A DNA stretch of 63,588 bases from an uncultured Bacteroidales bacterium (GCA_902801425.1 CADCIQ010000024.1:1-63588); one strand, 5' to 3'. Positions 32,187 to 41,156 are shown, counted from the stretch's first letter. A program made the numbers and translations. The notes: generated from the sequence alone by a model not told the origin.

Positions 32187-33040
32187 ATGGTTAAAGTAAA
32201 ATCTTCATTTGGGAAAGTGTCAGGAAAGAATGCAAATACCATTTATTACGAGGTGAATGGTGAGACTATTGGCAGGTCTAAACCTGCAAAAATGGGCAAC
32301 CCTAAGACCGAGGCGCAGATGAAACAGCGCATCAAGATGAATAATATCCTTAACATGTACAAATACATCAAGGGGTATTTGCAGCAGAATTTTGAGGGTA
32401 TCATAGGCAATAAGAATGCGTCGAGCTTTTTCCGAAGCTATAATCTTATGAAGACTCCCGTCTGGCTGACGAAGGGGCAGAAGGAGTCGTACAAGTTTGT
32501 GCTTGCTCCATACGTGGTGGCTCAGGACGTATTACTTCCGTTAATTATGAGTTTAGGGATGGTTTGTTCGTTTCTGATATTAATGTCGGAGATTTGGAAA
32601 TGAATGATGAGACGAAGGAGAGTGTTCTTTCGTCTGTTGTTTGTGCCAATAATGAGGGTTGGACGAATAATGACTCCTTGCAGGTGATTCTGTTGAGACA
32701 GAAACGTGTAGCTTCATTAGATGAGGAGATTGCACATCCAACGTGCTGTTCGATTGTCGTTAGCCTTGACAAGGCAAGCGCAACGAAGATTGGCGAGATT
32801 CCTGTGCTTGAAAGCCTATCGAATATGTCTCGCTTCTCACTTTGTTCCGTTGACGGCAAATTGGCGGTAAGGGTTGAGGATTCGGAAGAATACACATACG
32901 CCTTTGCCGCGGTTCATGGTCGTGGACAAAGCAGAGACAAAATCGTTTCCTCTCAGCAATTATGCCTTAGCGATAATGCCTTGTACGATAGCTATTGCAG
33001 CAAAGAGGCATTTGACAAGGCATACAAGAGCTATAAGTAA
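32187..33040 (+). pseudogene. DUF6266-like gene broken by a single-base deletion
   Basis: 854 nt against 855 nt for the intact copy at 1081-1935. The reading frame matches that copy up to VLAPYVVAQ (about 32525), where one base is missing (CAGGACGTATT here, CAAGGTCGTATT there). Translation then runs to a stop at 32601-32603, while the original frame continues from 32528 and remains open to 33040. Both halves stay well conserved, so the lesion is recent, or a frameshift or sequencing error hides an intact gene. The start is preceded by the same AAAGGAAAAG as in copy 1. Confidence 0.8.
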
Positions 33041-33087
33041 TTAACGTCAGATTGACAAACGAATTCCTGTTTAGATAAAGAACAGGA

Positions 33088-33123
33088 AAAAGCCGCCCAA
33101 GGAATAATCCTCAGGCGGCTTTT
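33088..33123 (+). terminator. intrinsic terminator of the second DUF6266-like cassette
   Basis: AAAAGCCGCC pairs with GGCGGCTTTT around a 15-nt loop. Confidence 0.75.
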
Positions 33124-33200
33124 ATACTTACTTTCTACTCTACACTTTATTTATAAGGAAGAACGGAGGTACGACTATGGCATGCCTCACGTTATTTAGA

Positions 33201-33392
33201 TAAGTAAATGTACAGAATTATTTTATATAATCAAGAATTAGAGATTTAGAGAGATTTGTCGAAGACCCACTGACCAACGGGAAGTAATTCTGAATTAGTC
33301 AGAGGGTCTTCGACAAATCTCTTGTAAATTCAAAGAAAAAAATCTCTAATTCTCTAATTCTTGATAATAAATTAAATTTGACCACTTACTTA
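33201..33392. mobile_element. MITE-like element, copy 1 (192 bp)
   Basis: It starts TAAGTAAATGTACAGAATTA and ends with ACCACTTACTTA. The terminal arms are inverted for about 50 nt, including CAAGAATTAGAGATTTAGAG against TCTCTAATTCTCTAATTCTT. An inner hairpin AGATTTGTCGAAGACCC / GGGTCTTCGACAAATCT is present only in this copy. No ORF. A second copy lies in the same orientation at 34658-34801, and the two flank the gene at 33689-34531. Confidence 0.65.
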
Positions 33393-33688
33393 TTGTTCGG
33401 AAAAAGGATGATGCCTTGTATAAGGGCATCATCTTTTGGGACTTGAAGGAAGAAAAATAATGCAGAAAAATTAGATTTGTAAATCTGATTTCGCATTTTT
33501 AATATTGTAATTGTTATATGTAGATAACAAATTGTTGGTAATTTCGTGTTTTTAGTAAAAAACTTTACATTTTTATCGTTGTTTTGGTTTTTATTCGTAA
33601 CTTTGCAGCCGTAAAATGAAATGACTTTATCATATTGTCTCTATTGGGGAGACTAAATAGATAGTTGTTTTGATAATATTATAAGATT
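33393..33688. promoter_or_regulatory. leader region of the FISUMP-like gene
   Basis: Contains a hairpin GATGATGCCTT / AAGGGCATCATC near 33407-33434 and a -7 box TAACTTTG at 33598-33605 without a clear TTTG box at the usual spacing. The leader is about 75 nt. Confidence 0.45.
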
Positions 33689-34531
33689 GTGGATAAGATT
33701 GTAAAGGATTTCAATTCAGTCATTCTGAGGAAGAGGAGTATTGTTTTCGGTATTATTGCGGCATTATTTGCCGTTTATGCTTGTAGTTCATCGTATGATT
33801 TCATTGATGATGAACTTACGGAAAAGTCCTCTGCCTTTATGTCGGGCGACAGAGTGGAAGGTACGCGCAATGTAAATGGCAAGACCATCCACACGGCAAT
33901 CGGTGGAACAATAGCTGATTATGTTGACCTCGGAATTATGGTCGGCGGTAAGAAGGTGCTCTTTGCAACCCACAATCTTGGTGCAAGTAACGAGAACGAG
34001 ATAGGTGCTCGTATTGCGTGGGGGGAGCTCGGATCCATGGAGGAGGGCTACCTGCGAGGCATGAAATATAAGGAGGGTGAAGTGCATTATGGCTTTGACA
34101 ACCTGAAATACTGCGAGGTAGGTCGTTTCTCAAAGTATAGTGACAACGAAAACCGTACTCTTGAGTCTTGCGATGATGCAGCAACCGTGAATTGGGGTTC
34201 TGAATGGCGTATGCCGACAAAGAATGAAATGCTTGCGCTTCTTATGAGCGAGGATCTTGACCATGAATATACAAGGAATGGAATGATAATCACAAGTAAG
34301 GTAGTTGGCTATCAGGGCAATTCAATATTCCTTCCTTATATGGAAGGTGCAACTCCGGGCATCTATGAGAATAATGACGGCTATGCGTATTACTGGACTT
34401 CGGAGGTCGGCGATAGCGAAAACTCGGAGGCTGTTGTGATTGAGAATAAGGGCGCAAGCTGGATTTGTGGCTCACATAAGGACAGTAAGTGTCTTGGAAA
34501 TGTAATCCGTCCGGTCCGTGTGATGGACTGA
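33689..34531 (+). CDS. FISUMP-domain lipoprotein-like surface protein
   Basis: 280 aa from GTG 33689; no ATG start gives the signal sequence. Residues 17-33 form a lipoprotein signal ending in VYACSSS. The C-terminal two thirds show the pattern of the Fibrobacter succinogenes major paralogous domain: VDLGIMVGGKKVLFATHNLG, then EWRMPTKNEMLALL, GYAYYWTSE and GNVIRPVRV at the end. Such domains are found in secreted proteins of gut bacteria and have a C-type-lectin-like fold; the ligand is unknown. The gene stands alone between two MITE-like elements. Confidence 0.7.
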   Translation: MDKIVKDFNSVILRKRSIVFGIIAALFAVYACSSSYDFIDDELTEKSSAFMSGDRVEGTRNVNGKTIHTAIGGTIADYVDLGIMVGGKKVLFATHNLGASNENEIGARIAWGELGSMEEGYLRGMKYKEGEVHYGFDNLKYCEVGRFSKYSDNENRTLESCDDAATVNWGSEWRMPTKNEMLALLMSEDLDHEYTRNGMIITSKVVGYQGNSIFLPYMEGATPGIYENNDGYAYYWTSEVGDSENSEAVVIENKGASWICGSHKDSKCLGNVIRPVRVMD

Positions 34532-34566
34532 TCAATATACAAACAAAGTGAAATAAAAAATCGGCT

Positions 34567-34588
34567 AAGGCTCACTTCGGTGAGCCTT
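34567..34588 (+). terminator. intrinsic terminator of the FISUMP-like gene
   Basis: AAGGCTCAC, TTCG tetraloop, GTGAGCCTT, followed by TGTT. Confidence 0.7.
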
Positions 34589-34657
34589 TGTTCGTTTCTG
34601 CTATTTAACGTGCGTTTGATGAAATTAAACGCTGCCTTGGCTACATGAATTAATAAT

Positions 34658-34801
34658 TAAGTAAATGTACAGAATTATTTTATATAATCAAGAATTAGAG
34701 ATTTAGAGAATTCTGAATTAATGAGAAAAAGAGAATTCTTGCTACTTACGTAGTCTAATTCTCTAATTCTTGATAACAAATTAAATTTGACCACTTACTT
34801 A
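34658..34801. mobile_element. MITE-like element, copy 2 (144 bp)
   Basis: Same ends as the copy at 33201-33392 (TAAGTAAATGTACAGAATTA ... ACCACTTACTTA), with a shorter and different middle (about 34710-34750). The outer 50 nt on each side are nearly identical to copy 1. Confidence 0.65.
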
Positions 34802-34920
34802 TTTTTTCTTCATTAAGTATAAATTCATGGAAAATTCGTGTTGCCCCACGCCGTGGATATTTGCAGATTGCTGCCATATAGGCTATTCATCGAGCTTATG
34901 AGATTTAAGTAGAGGTATAA

Positions 34921-34950
34921 AAAAATAACCTCATCCGTTTGGATGAGGTT
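34921..34950 (-). terminator. intrinsic terminator of tRNA-fMet
   Basis: On the minus strand AACCTCATCC, AAAC loop, GGATGAGGTT, then ATTTTT. Confidence 0.75.
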
Positions 34951-34956
34951 TCTGAG

Positions 34957-35029
34957 TTGCGGAGGCTCGACTCGAACGAACGACCTCCAGGTTATGAGCC
35001 TGGCGAGCTACCAACTGCTCCACTCCGCG
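34957..35029 (-). tRNA. initiator tRNA-fMet (CAT)
   Basis: 73 nt. Acceptor CGCGGAG / CTCCGCA leaves the C1-A72 mismatch that marks bacterial initiators. Anticodon stem CCAGG / CCTGG with loop CTCATAA, T loop TTCGAGT, discriminator A. The CCA is not encoded. Its terminator follows at 34921-34950. Confidence 0.93.
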
Positions 35030-35174
35030 ATGTTATTATCTTGGCAAATGAGGTTTTATTCTCAATTGCGGATGCAAAGGTACTGTTTTTTTCTGAAACT
35101 ACCAAGAAAAATCGTTATTTTTTTAAGATAGTATGGCTAATTCCTCTTTTTTTATCCCAAAAATTGGTGATATT

Positions 35175-35206
35175 TTTGGATTTTACGCAGAAATTTCCTA
35201 TCTTTG
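35175..35206 (+). promoter_or_regulatory. promoter of the TetR-fabG pair
   Basis: TTTG (35175-35178) and TATCTTTG (35199-35206), 20 nt apart, 27 nt before the start codon. Confidence 0.78.
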
Positions 35207-35232
35207 CACACGAAAATACGAATGTGCAATCT

Positions 35233-35826
35233 ATGTCAATAAGTAAAACAGAACAAACCTTTGTGGATGTCGCTCGACAGTTATTTGCAAAGAACGGTCT
35301 TGAGGGAACCACGATGAATGACATCGCTCGCGAGTCAGGCAAGGGACGTCGCACGCTCTATACCTATTTCAGCAAGAAAGAGGATATCTATTCTGCTGTG
35401 ATAGAGTCGGAGCTTGAGCGTCTTTCCGAGAAACTTGATGAGGTGGCAGCAAAGAAGATCCGTCCACAGGACAAGATTATCGAACTTATCTATACTCACC
35501 TAAACATGATACGCGAGACCGTGGTTAGAAACGGTAATCTCCGAGCAGAGTTCTTCCGTAATATATGGATGGTGGAGAAGGTGAGGAAGAAGTTTGATGC
35601 TGATGAGATTGCGCTTTTCCGTAAGGTATATCAGAGCGGAGTGAAGTATGGTGAGTTTGACATCGACAACATTAACCTCGTGGCTGATATAACCCACTAT
35701 TGCGTCAAGGGTCTTGAGGTTCCATATATATATGGTCGCATAGGTCAAGGCTTGAACGATGATGCTACCCGCCCGATTGTCAGAAAGGTGGTTTATGGCG
35801 CATTGGGCAAGATGATGAACACTTAG
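35233..35826 (+). CDS. TetR-family transcriptional regulator
   Basis: 197 aa from ATG 35233. The open frame extends upstream through the tRNA gene, but the promoter at 35175-35206 fixes this start. The N-terminal helix-turn-helix is clear (FVDVARQLFAKNGLEGTTMN, RESGKGRRTLYTYFSKKEDI, about residues 9-50). The C-terminal ligand-binding domain is helical and specific to this group. It lies 64 nt upstream of fabG, so it may control fatty-acid synthesis or simply share the transcript. The ligand is unknown. Confidence 0.88.
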   Translation: MSISKTEQTFVDVARQLFAKNGLEGTTMNDIARESGKGRRTLYTYFSKKEDIYSAVIESELERLSEKLDEVAAKKIRPQDKIIELIYTHLNMIRETVVRNGNLRAEFFRNIWMVEKVRKKFDADEIALFRKVYQSGVKYGEFDIDNINLVADITHYCVKGLEVPYIYGRIGQGLNDDATRPIVRKVVYGALGKMMNT

Positions 35827-35890
35827 GCATAGCCAATTGAAAATTAAGAATTTGAAATTGATATTTTTATCTAATATACAAAAACAAAAA

Positions 35891-36649
35891 ATGGGATTAT
35901 TAACAGGTAAGACAGCACTTGTAACAGGTGCTGCACGTGGCATCGGTAAGGCTGTTGCCATGAAGTTTGCTCAGGAAGGCGCTAATATCGCTTTTACTGA
36001 TCTCGTACTCAACGATGATATGAAGGCTGGTCTCGAGGCTACTCGCCAGGAGATAGAAGCTCTCGGTGTAACATGCCGTGCATACGCTGGCAACGCTGCT
36101 GACTTTGCAGAGACAGAGGCTGTTGTTAAGCAGATTCACGCTGATTTTGGTTCAATTGATGTTCTCGTGAATAACGCTGGTATCACAAAGGACGGTCTTA
36201 TGCTTCGTATGTCTGAGGCTCAGTGGGATGCAGTTCTTAATGTAAACCTCAAGTCTGCGTTCAACTTCATTCACGCTTGTGCTCCAATCATGCTTCGTCA
36301 GCGTGGTGGTTCTATCATCAATATGTCATCTGTAGTAGGCGTTCATGGTAATGCTGGACAATGTAACTACTCTGCTTCAAAGGCAGGTATGATTGGTCTC
36401 GCTAAGTCTATCGCTCAGGAGCTTGGTCCAAAGGGAGTTCGTGCTAACGCTGTTGCTCCAGGCTTCATTGAGACTGCAATGACAGCTCAGTTGCCTGAGG
36501 AAATCCGTAAGGACTGGATGAAGAAGATTCCACTTCGTCGTGGTGGTCAGGTAGAGGATATTGCCAACGTATGTCTCTTCCTTGCTTCTGACATGTCAAG
36601 CTATGTGAGCGGTCAGGTTATCCAGATTGATGGTGGTATGAATATGTAA
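35891..36649 (+). CDS. fabG: 3-oxoacyl-ACP reductase FabG
   Basis: 252 aa from ATG 35891 (the open frame from 35837 has no good start). A classical short-chain dehydrogenase: TGAARGIG cofactor motif (residues 12-19), NNAG, catalytic Ser in INMSSVVG, Tyr and Lys in YSASKAG, and the C-terminal DGGMNM. It reduces 3-ketoacyl-ACP with NADPH in fatty-acid elongation. Codon use is strongly biased (CGT, GGT, AAC), consistent with high expression. It follows the TetR gene. Confidence 0.88.
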   Translation: MGLLTGKTALVTGAARGIGKAVAMKFAQEGANIAFTDLVLNDDMKAGLEATRQEIEALGVTCRAYAGNAADFAETEAVVKQIHADFGSIDVLVNNAGITKDGLMLRMSEAQWDAVLNVNLKSAFNFIHACAPIMLRQRGGSIINMSSVVGVHGNAGQCNYSASKAGMIGLAKSIAQELGPKGVRANAVAPGFIETAMTAQLPEEIRKDWMKKIPLRRGGQVEDIANVCLFLASDMSSYVSGQVIQIDGGMNM

Positions 36650-36663
36650 ATAGATAGACTGGG

Positions 36664-36699
36664 AAATCCGGAGATTTTGAAAATTTCCGGATTTTCTTT
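36664..36699 (+). terminator. intrinsic terminator of fabG
   Basis: AAATCCGGA pairs with TCCGGATTT and is followed by TCTTTG. Further CTCCGG/CCGGA repeats follow up to 36740. Confidence 0.65.
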
Positions 36700-36754
36700 G
36701 ATTCTCCGGATTATTCGGTTTTACCGGATTCTCCGGTTTTAATATTAAAAAGAA

Positions 36755-36787
36755 AAATAGGCAGATCTTCGCAGACCTGCCTATTTT
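36755..36787. terminator. bidirectional terminator hairpin
   Basis: AAAATAGGCAGATC pairs with GACCTGCCTATTTT (one bulge) around TTCGCA, between converging genes. Confidence 0.65.
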
Positions 36788-36919
36788 ATTTAGAATACAT
36801 ACCGAAGTATGTATTTGGTGTTAACTCATTTCACAACGTGTTGCACACCGATGACGAAAAACTAAGATTACTAAAATTCAAACCTATGATTTATATGTTT
36901 ATTCTTTTTGTTTTAGGAC

Positions 36920-37345
36920 TTACCTTTGTGGATGACCTTGGCGGTTCTGACGCTCTTGGCGACGTTTTTCCATGTCTTCCATATAAGCCTTGAATTGGTC
37001 GGCAGTCATTATCTTCTGCAGTTCCTCATTGTACTGCTTCCGCATTTCCTGCCAGTTTCCACCTGGACGTGAACCTCTTTGACCATCAGGTCTTGGAGTC
37101 TTTGCGCTGTCGCGTCTCTCCGGGCGAGAACTATTACCTCGTGGCATCTGCTTCTCGTTGAGGGCAAGCAATGCTTCTGCTTGTTTCTCATTGAGACCAT
37201 ATTTTTGAACCATCCGCTCTGTGCGTCTCTTTGCCCATTCGGTTCGGTCCGTATGTGGTCTGCGATTGCCACCTTGCTCGTTCTGTGCTGAAGCATTAAT
37301 GCTTACAGCAACTATCAAAAAGATAGATGCAATGAATTTTCTCAT
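36920..37345 (-). CDS. secreted DUF4890/Spy-like protein
   Basis: 141 aa. Signal peptide residues 1-20 (FIASIFLIVAVSINASAQ). The mature part is very basic and rich in Arg, Gln, Glu and Pro, helical at both ends (RTERMVQKYGLNEKQAEALL and EELQKIMTADQFKAYMEDME) with a low-complexity middle (RPERRDSAKTPRPDGQRG). The two LxxxQ-type helices recall periplasmic Spy/CpxP proteins and the Bacteroidetes family DUF4890. A stress or chaperone role is inferred. Divergent from the DUF4230 genes. Confidence 0.7.
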   Translation of the reverse strand: MRKFIASIFLIVAVSINASAQNEQGGNRRPHTDRTEWAKRRTERMVQKYGLNEKQAEALLALNEKQMPRGNSSRPERRDSAKTPRPDGQRGSRPGGNWQEMRKQYNEELQKIMTADQFKAYMEDMEKRRQERQNRQGHPQR

Positions 37346-37509
37346 AACAAAAAATTAAATAATTTAAGCGTAATTTTAACCTTTGTAATGACATTGATGA
37401 TTCCTATGTCTATCTTTCGACTGCAAAATTAATAAAAAGTTTAATAAAACTGCAAAAAAAAAGAAGAAAAATTCCATTTTTGATGTTTTTTTACTAATTT
37501 TGCCCTCTA

Positions 37510-38187
37510 ATGAAGAATAAAAGAAGAAAAATAGTAGTACTTTTAGGGATTTTTGCACTTCTGCTTACTGCCTTTTTAGTAAATAGATGTGTATCTTCTA
37601 CCGAGAAGGTGGAAGAGATTTCGGATACTATTCCTAAGCCTACGCTCATCATGCAACTGCAACGCTGTTCGCGACTAAATACTGCGGAAATCAAGCTCCA
37701 CAAAATCATAACCCATGATGATGAGATGAAGCTGTCGGGCAAACTGATGGGCAAGGAATTGTCCGTAAACATTCCGGCTGGAAAGCGTAAAGTCGCTATT
37801 CCGCTCCATGCCACCGTCAAGGCAAGCATAGATCTTGGCAAAGTGACCGATGACGACATTGTGCGCGAGGGCGACAAGATAACAATCTACCTTCCTCAAC
37901 CTGATGTCGAGATTACCGAGACACATATCGACCATGAGGGCGTAAGGCAGTTCGTGGCTCTAACCAGAAGCAACTTCAGTGATGAGGAGTTGCAGAAGTA
38001 TGAGCTTGAGGGCAGAAGGTCAATAGAGCAGTCGCTTGGCAGTCTCGGCATAGAAGACATGGCTCGTGAGAGTGCCGCCCGACAACTTGTGCCTATTGTT
38101 CTGGCTTTTGGATTCAAGGATTCTGACATAACCATTACATTCCGTAAAGATGAAAAGAATAACACGATTCTTAGGAGGATTGAATAA
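37510..38187 (+). CDS. DUF4230 protein with an N-terminal membrane anchor (first of a pair)
   Basis: 225 aa. One membrane segment near the N-terminus (IVVLLGIFALLLTAFLV), then a beta-rich and helical region with VAIPLHATVKASIDLGKVTD and ITIYLPQPDVEIT, the pattern of DUF4230. Most of the protein would lie in the periplasm. Function unknown. Its 3' end overlaps the next gene by 38 nt, so the two are translationally coupled and may form a heteromeric complex. Confidence 0.75.
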   Translation: MKNKRRKIVVLLGIFALLLTAFLVNRCVSSTEKVEEISDTIPKPTLIMQLQRCSRLNTAEIKLHKIITHDDEMKLSGKLMGKELSVNIPAGKRKVAIPLHATVKASIDLGKVTDDDIVREGDKITIYLPQPDVEITETHIDHEGVRQFVALTRSNFSDEELQKYELEGRRSIEQSLGSLGIEDMARESAARQLVPIVLAFGFKDSDITITFRKDEKNNTILRRIE

Positions 38188-38767
38188 CGGTCTCACGCGC
38201 CTGTACTTATTTATAGCTATGGTGTGTATAGTCTTGGTCGTTGTCATCACGTTTAAGATCTGCGAAGGAATAAAGGACACTTCCATCTCCATCGTTACCA
38301 ACGAGAAGATTGACTGCACTCCTAATATTGTTGACCGTATGAGGGCGATAGGGCAGTGGGAGTTCCTCGCCGTTTCCGATGAGGAACTAATAGATACCGT
38401 GCGCAAGGGCTTTTTCTCTGATGATGAGCTTGTACGTATATATTATGGTAAGCTTCGGCTGGGCATCGACCTCTCCACTTGTTCCGAGGACTGGATAAGC
38501 CAGACGGACGACACGGTCTTTGTCACCATGCCGCCAATCCGACTTCTCGACCATAACTTCATTGATGAGGCTCGCACAAAGTCGTTCTTTGAGTCGGGTA
38601 AATGGAGCAATGCTGACCGTCAGGCAATGTACGATCGTGCTCGTGACCGTATGATTCGCCGTTGTATGTCTCCTGAGAATATGAAGGTGGCACATGATAA
38701 TGCCTGTGAACAAGTGCAGAAGATGCTTGCCCCGATAGCAAGCCCGAAGGTGGTGAAGGTGAAGTAA
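38150..38767 (+). CDS. DUF4230 protein with an N-terminal membrane anchor (second of a pair)
   Basis: 205 aa. A membrane segment at about residues 18-38 (LYLFIAMVCIVLVVVITFKI) is followed by a DUF4230 region: GQWEFLAVSDEELIDTVRKG, YYGKLRLGIDL, VTMPPIRLLDHNFID. It is a paralogue of the preceding gene. The start lies inside that gene (38-nt overlap). Confidence 0.75.
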   Translation: MKRITRFLGGLNNGLTRLYLFIAMVCIVLVVVITFKICEGIKDTSISIVTNEKIDCTPNIVDRMRAIGQWEFLAVSDEELIDTVRKGFFSDDELVRIYYGKLRLGIDLSTCSEDWISQTDDTVFVTMPPIRLLDHNFIDEARTKSFFESGKWSNADRQAMYDRARDRMIRRCMSPENMKVAHDNACEQVQKMLAPIASPKVVKVK

Positions 38768-38774
38768 AAAGAAC

Positions 38775-38916
38775 GGCCTCTCCCCCCGCCCTCCCCCGTA
38801 GGGAGGGAGCTGGAAGGCGAAAGGAAATTGATAAAGATAATTTGTAGTTTATAAAAAAAGTGTCCCCCATAGTCGAATCGGCTCCCTCCCTACGGGGGAG
38901 GGCGGGGGGAGAGGCC
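38775..38916. repeat. pair of inverted GC-rich repeats (copies 2 and 3)
   Basis: Copy 2 at 38775-38810 (GGCCTCTCCCCCCGCCCTCC onward) and copy 3 at 38880-38916 are inverse to each other over about 36 nt, enclosing 69 nt of AT-rich DNA. Next to copy 3 the CGATTC and ATGGGGGA motifs recur in inverted order, as at 14226. Copy 3 ends 2 nt before the start codon of the symporter gene. Confidence 0.8.
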
Positions 38917-38918
38917 AT

Positions 38919-40343
38919 ATGCAAGAAATAATTTCCGAAATAAGTGGCATCCTCTGGGGATGGCCAATGATCATCATGCTGTTGGGAACTCATCTGTTCC
39001 TAACCATACGGCTTAAATTCCCGCAACGCCACATCTTCAAGGCAATACGCTTGTCGATTAGCCGTGACAAGGACTCTACGGGCGATGTATCTCAGTTTGC
39101 AGCCCTCACCACAGCTCTTGCCGCTACCATCGGTACAGGAAACATCGTGGGCGTGGGAACTGCCATCGCCCTTGGCGGTCCTGGTGCCGTGCTCTGGTGC
39201 TGGCTTACTGGCGTTTTCGGTATAGCTACTAAGTATGGCGAGGGACTGCTTGCCATAAAGTACCGTGTGCAGACAAAGCATGGTAAGATGCTGGGCGGAC
39301 CAATGTATGCCCTTGAGCGTGGTCTTGCTGAGAGAACTACAGGCTTTCGCCGTACAATGTGGAAAACACTTGCCATCGCCTTTGCCTTCTTTACCGCTGT
39401 GGCTACATTCGGAATAGGCTCTACCGTACAGGCAAATGCCATTTCCACCATGACTTATGACGCATACGATGTTTCGCCGGTCGTTATAGGCGGAATAGTC
39501 ACCATACTCGTTGCTGCTGTCATCATGGGCGGCGTGAAGAGTATAGCCAGATGCTGTGAGATGCTCGTGCCTCTCATGGCTGCCCTCTATGTAATAGGTT
39601 GTGTGGTTATCCTCTTCATCAACGCCTCTTATGTGTTGCCAGCCCTGAAGCTCATCGTCGTGTCTGCCTTCAATCCCGATGCTGCTGGTGGCGGTTTCGT
39701 TGGCTCTTCCATTATGATTACCGCGCGTTATGGTATTGCGCGAGGACTCTTCTCCAATGAGTCAGGTCTCGGCTCTGCACCTATCGTAGCCGCTGCTGCC
39801 CAGACAAAGAATCCTGTGCGTCAGGCACTTGTGTCTTCTTCAGGCACATTCTGGGATACCGTAGTCATCTGTGCCCTTACGGGTGTCGTCATCGTCTCTT
39901 CCGTTATTGCATATCCCGACATCAACATGTCGGATGGTGGTGTACTTACCAAAATGGCATTCTCCAAGATCCCGTATATCGGCGAGCCATTGCTCACTTT
40001 CGGTTCTCTCACCTTCGCTTTCTCCACAATCCTTGGCTGGAGCTATTACGGAGAGCGTGGTGTGGAATATCTTGCCAACAAGTTCATGCACAGGCAAGCC
40101 CGAAAAGTGAATGGTAATGAGAAGAACAAGTTCGTCAACCATACAATCAACACCTACCGTATCATTTTCCTTATCACAACCTATCTCGGCGCTGTGGTAA
40201 GTCTTAACCTTGTCTGGGATCTGGCAGATATATTCAACGCCCTTATGGCAATTCCTAACTTGTTGTCTTTACTCTTTCTTTCTGGCATTATTGTTCACGA
40301 AACAAGAAAATACCTGTGGAGAGGAAGGTTAGATAAGGAGTGA
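38919..40343 (+). CDS. sodium/alanine (AGCS-family) symporter
   Basis: 474 aa with about 10-11 membrane segments. Family motifs: FAALTTALAATIGTGNIVGV and IATKYGEGLLAIKYR near the N-terminus, GLFSNESGLGSAPIVAAAA in the middle (the AGCS signature) and TILGWSYYGERGVEYL near the end. It imports alanine or glycine with Na+. The start codon abuts a GC-rich repeat, so its ribosome-binding region is made of repeat DNA. Confidence 0.9.
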   Translation: MQEIISEISGILWGWPMIIMLLGTHLFLTIRLKFPQRHIFKAIRLSISRDKDSTGDVSQFAALTTALAATIGTGNIVGVGTAIALGGPGAVLWCWLTGVFGIATKYGEGLLAIKYRVQTKHGKMLGGPMYALERGLAERTTGFRRTMWKTLAIAFAFFTAVATFGIGSTVQANAISTMTYDAYDVSPVVIGGIVTILVAAVIMGGVKSIARCCEMLVPLMAALYVIGCVVILFINASYVLPALKLIVVSAFNPDAAGGGFVGSSIMITARYGIARGLFSNESGLGSAPIVAAAAQTKNPVRQALVSSSGTFWDTVVICALTGVVIVSSVIAYPDINMSDGGVLTKMAFSKIPYIGEPLLTFGSLTFAFSTILGWSYYGERGVEYLANKFMHRQARKVNGNEKNKFVNHTINTYRIIFLITTYLGAVVSLNLVWDLADIFNALMAIPNLLSLLFLSGIIVHETRKYLWRGRLDKE

Positions 40344-40419
40344 TTTCCTTCTCATTTTCATGCTTCAAACTATTATATGTCATTTTTTTGCATTTTTTGT
40401 AAAAAAAGAAAGGCTGAAA

Positions 40420-40451
40420 TTGTGAATATAAGAATAAAATTGCTACCTTTG
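40420..40451 (+). promoter_or_regulatory. promoter of the barrel gene
   Basis: TACCTTTG (40444-40451) with TTG at 40420-40422, 21 nt apart. The predicted start near 40458 rules out the upstream in-frame start at 40377. Confidence 0.6.
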
Positions 40452-40484
40452 ACCCCGATTAGTAGTTTAATATCTAATTTTATT

Positions 40485-41156
40485 ATGAAGAAATTAATGA
40501 TGATGGTCGTAGCCGCCTTAATGGCTACCGTGAATGCAAACGCACAGTTTGAAGCTGGAACATTTTCTTTGCAGCCAATAGTTGGTTGTGGTGCAGCAAC
40601 AATTACAAATGCTGACAACATTGATATCGCAGGAAAGGAACTGAAGAATCAGTTTACTGTATCTGCTATGACAGGTGTTGAGGCTGAGTACCAGATTTCT
40701 GGCAACATTAGTGTTGCAGCAGGATTGAACTATACGCTTCAGGGTACTGGCTGGGAGAATTACACCAAAGGCGGCATCAAGTATAAGGATCCACGCATGG
40801 AACTTGGTTATGTGAAAATTCCACTCGTTGTTAACTGTTATGTTGCCAAAGGGCTGGCAATCAAGGCTGGTGTTCAGTTTGGATTTATGACAGAAGCCAA
40901 AATGATAATGCGCAATGAGTTCAAAGAAGACAGACGCGATGTTACTATAGATTATTCCGTTGATTACAAAGATGATTTTGAGAAGTTCGACCTCTCTATT
41001 CCTTTCGGCGTATCTTATCAGTTCAATAATCCTTTCGTTATCGATGCACGCTATCAGTTAGGTCTCACCAAGCTCAACAAGGAGAGTGGCAATGGTATCA
41101 AGGATTTGAAGAACGGAGTTTTCATGATTACCTTTGGCTATAAGTTCGCTTTGTAA
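40485..41156 (+). CDS. outer-membrane beta-barrel protein (OMP_b-brl_2 family)
   Basis: 223 aa from ATG 40485. Signal peptide residues 1-20 (LMMMVVAALMATVNANAQ). The mature part has about eight amphipathic strands: FEAGTFSLQPIVGCG, GVEAEYQISGNISVAAGLNY, YVKIPLVVNCYVAKGLAIKA, FVIDARYQLGLTKLN, ending VFMITFGYKFAL with a terminal aromatic strand. A small barrel porin-like protein related to the one at 5859-6470. Monocistronic. Function unknown. Confidence 0.8.
   Translation: MKKLMMMVVAALMATVNANAQFEAGTFSLQPIVGCGAATITNADNIDIAGKELKNQFTVSAMTGVEAEYQISGNISVAAGLNYTLQGTGWENYTKGGIKYKDPRMELGYVKIPLVVNCYVAKGLAIKAGVQFGFMTEAKMIMRNEFKEDRRDVTIDYSVDYKDDFEKFDLSIPFGVSYQFNNPFVIDARYQLGLTKLNKESGNGIKDLKNGVFMITFGYKFAL

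Noticed and set aside
34939-35232. A 98-residue N-terminal extension of the TetR protein
   Set aside because: It runs through tRNA-fMet and lies upstream of the consensus promoter at 35175-35206.
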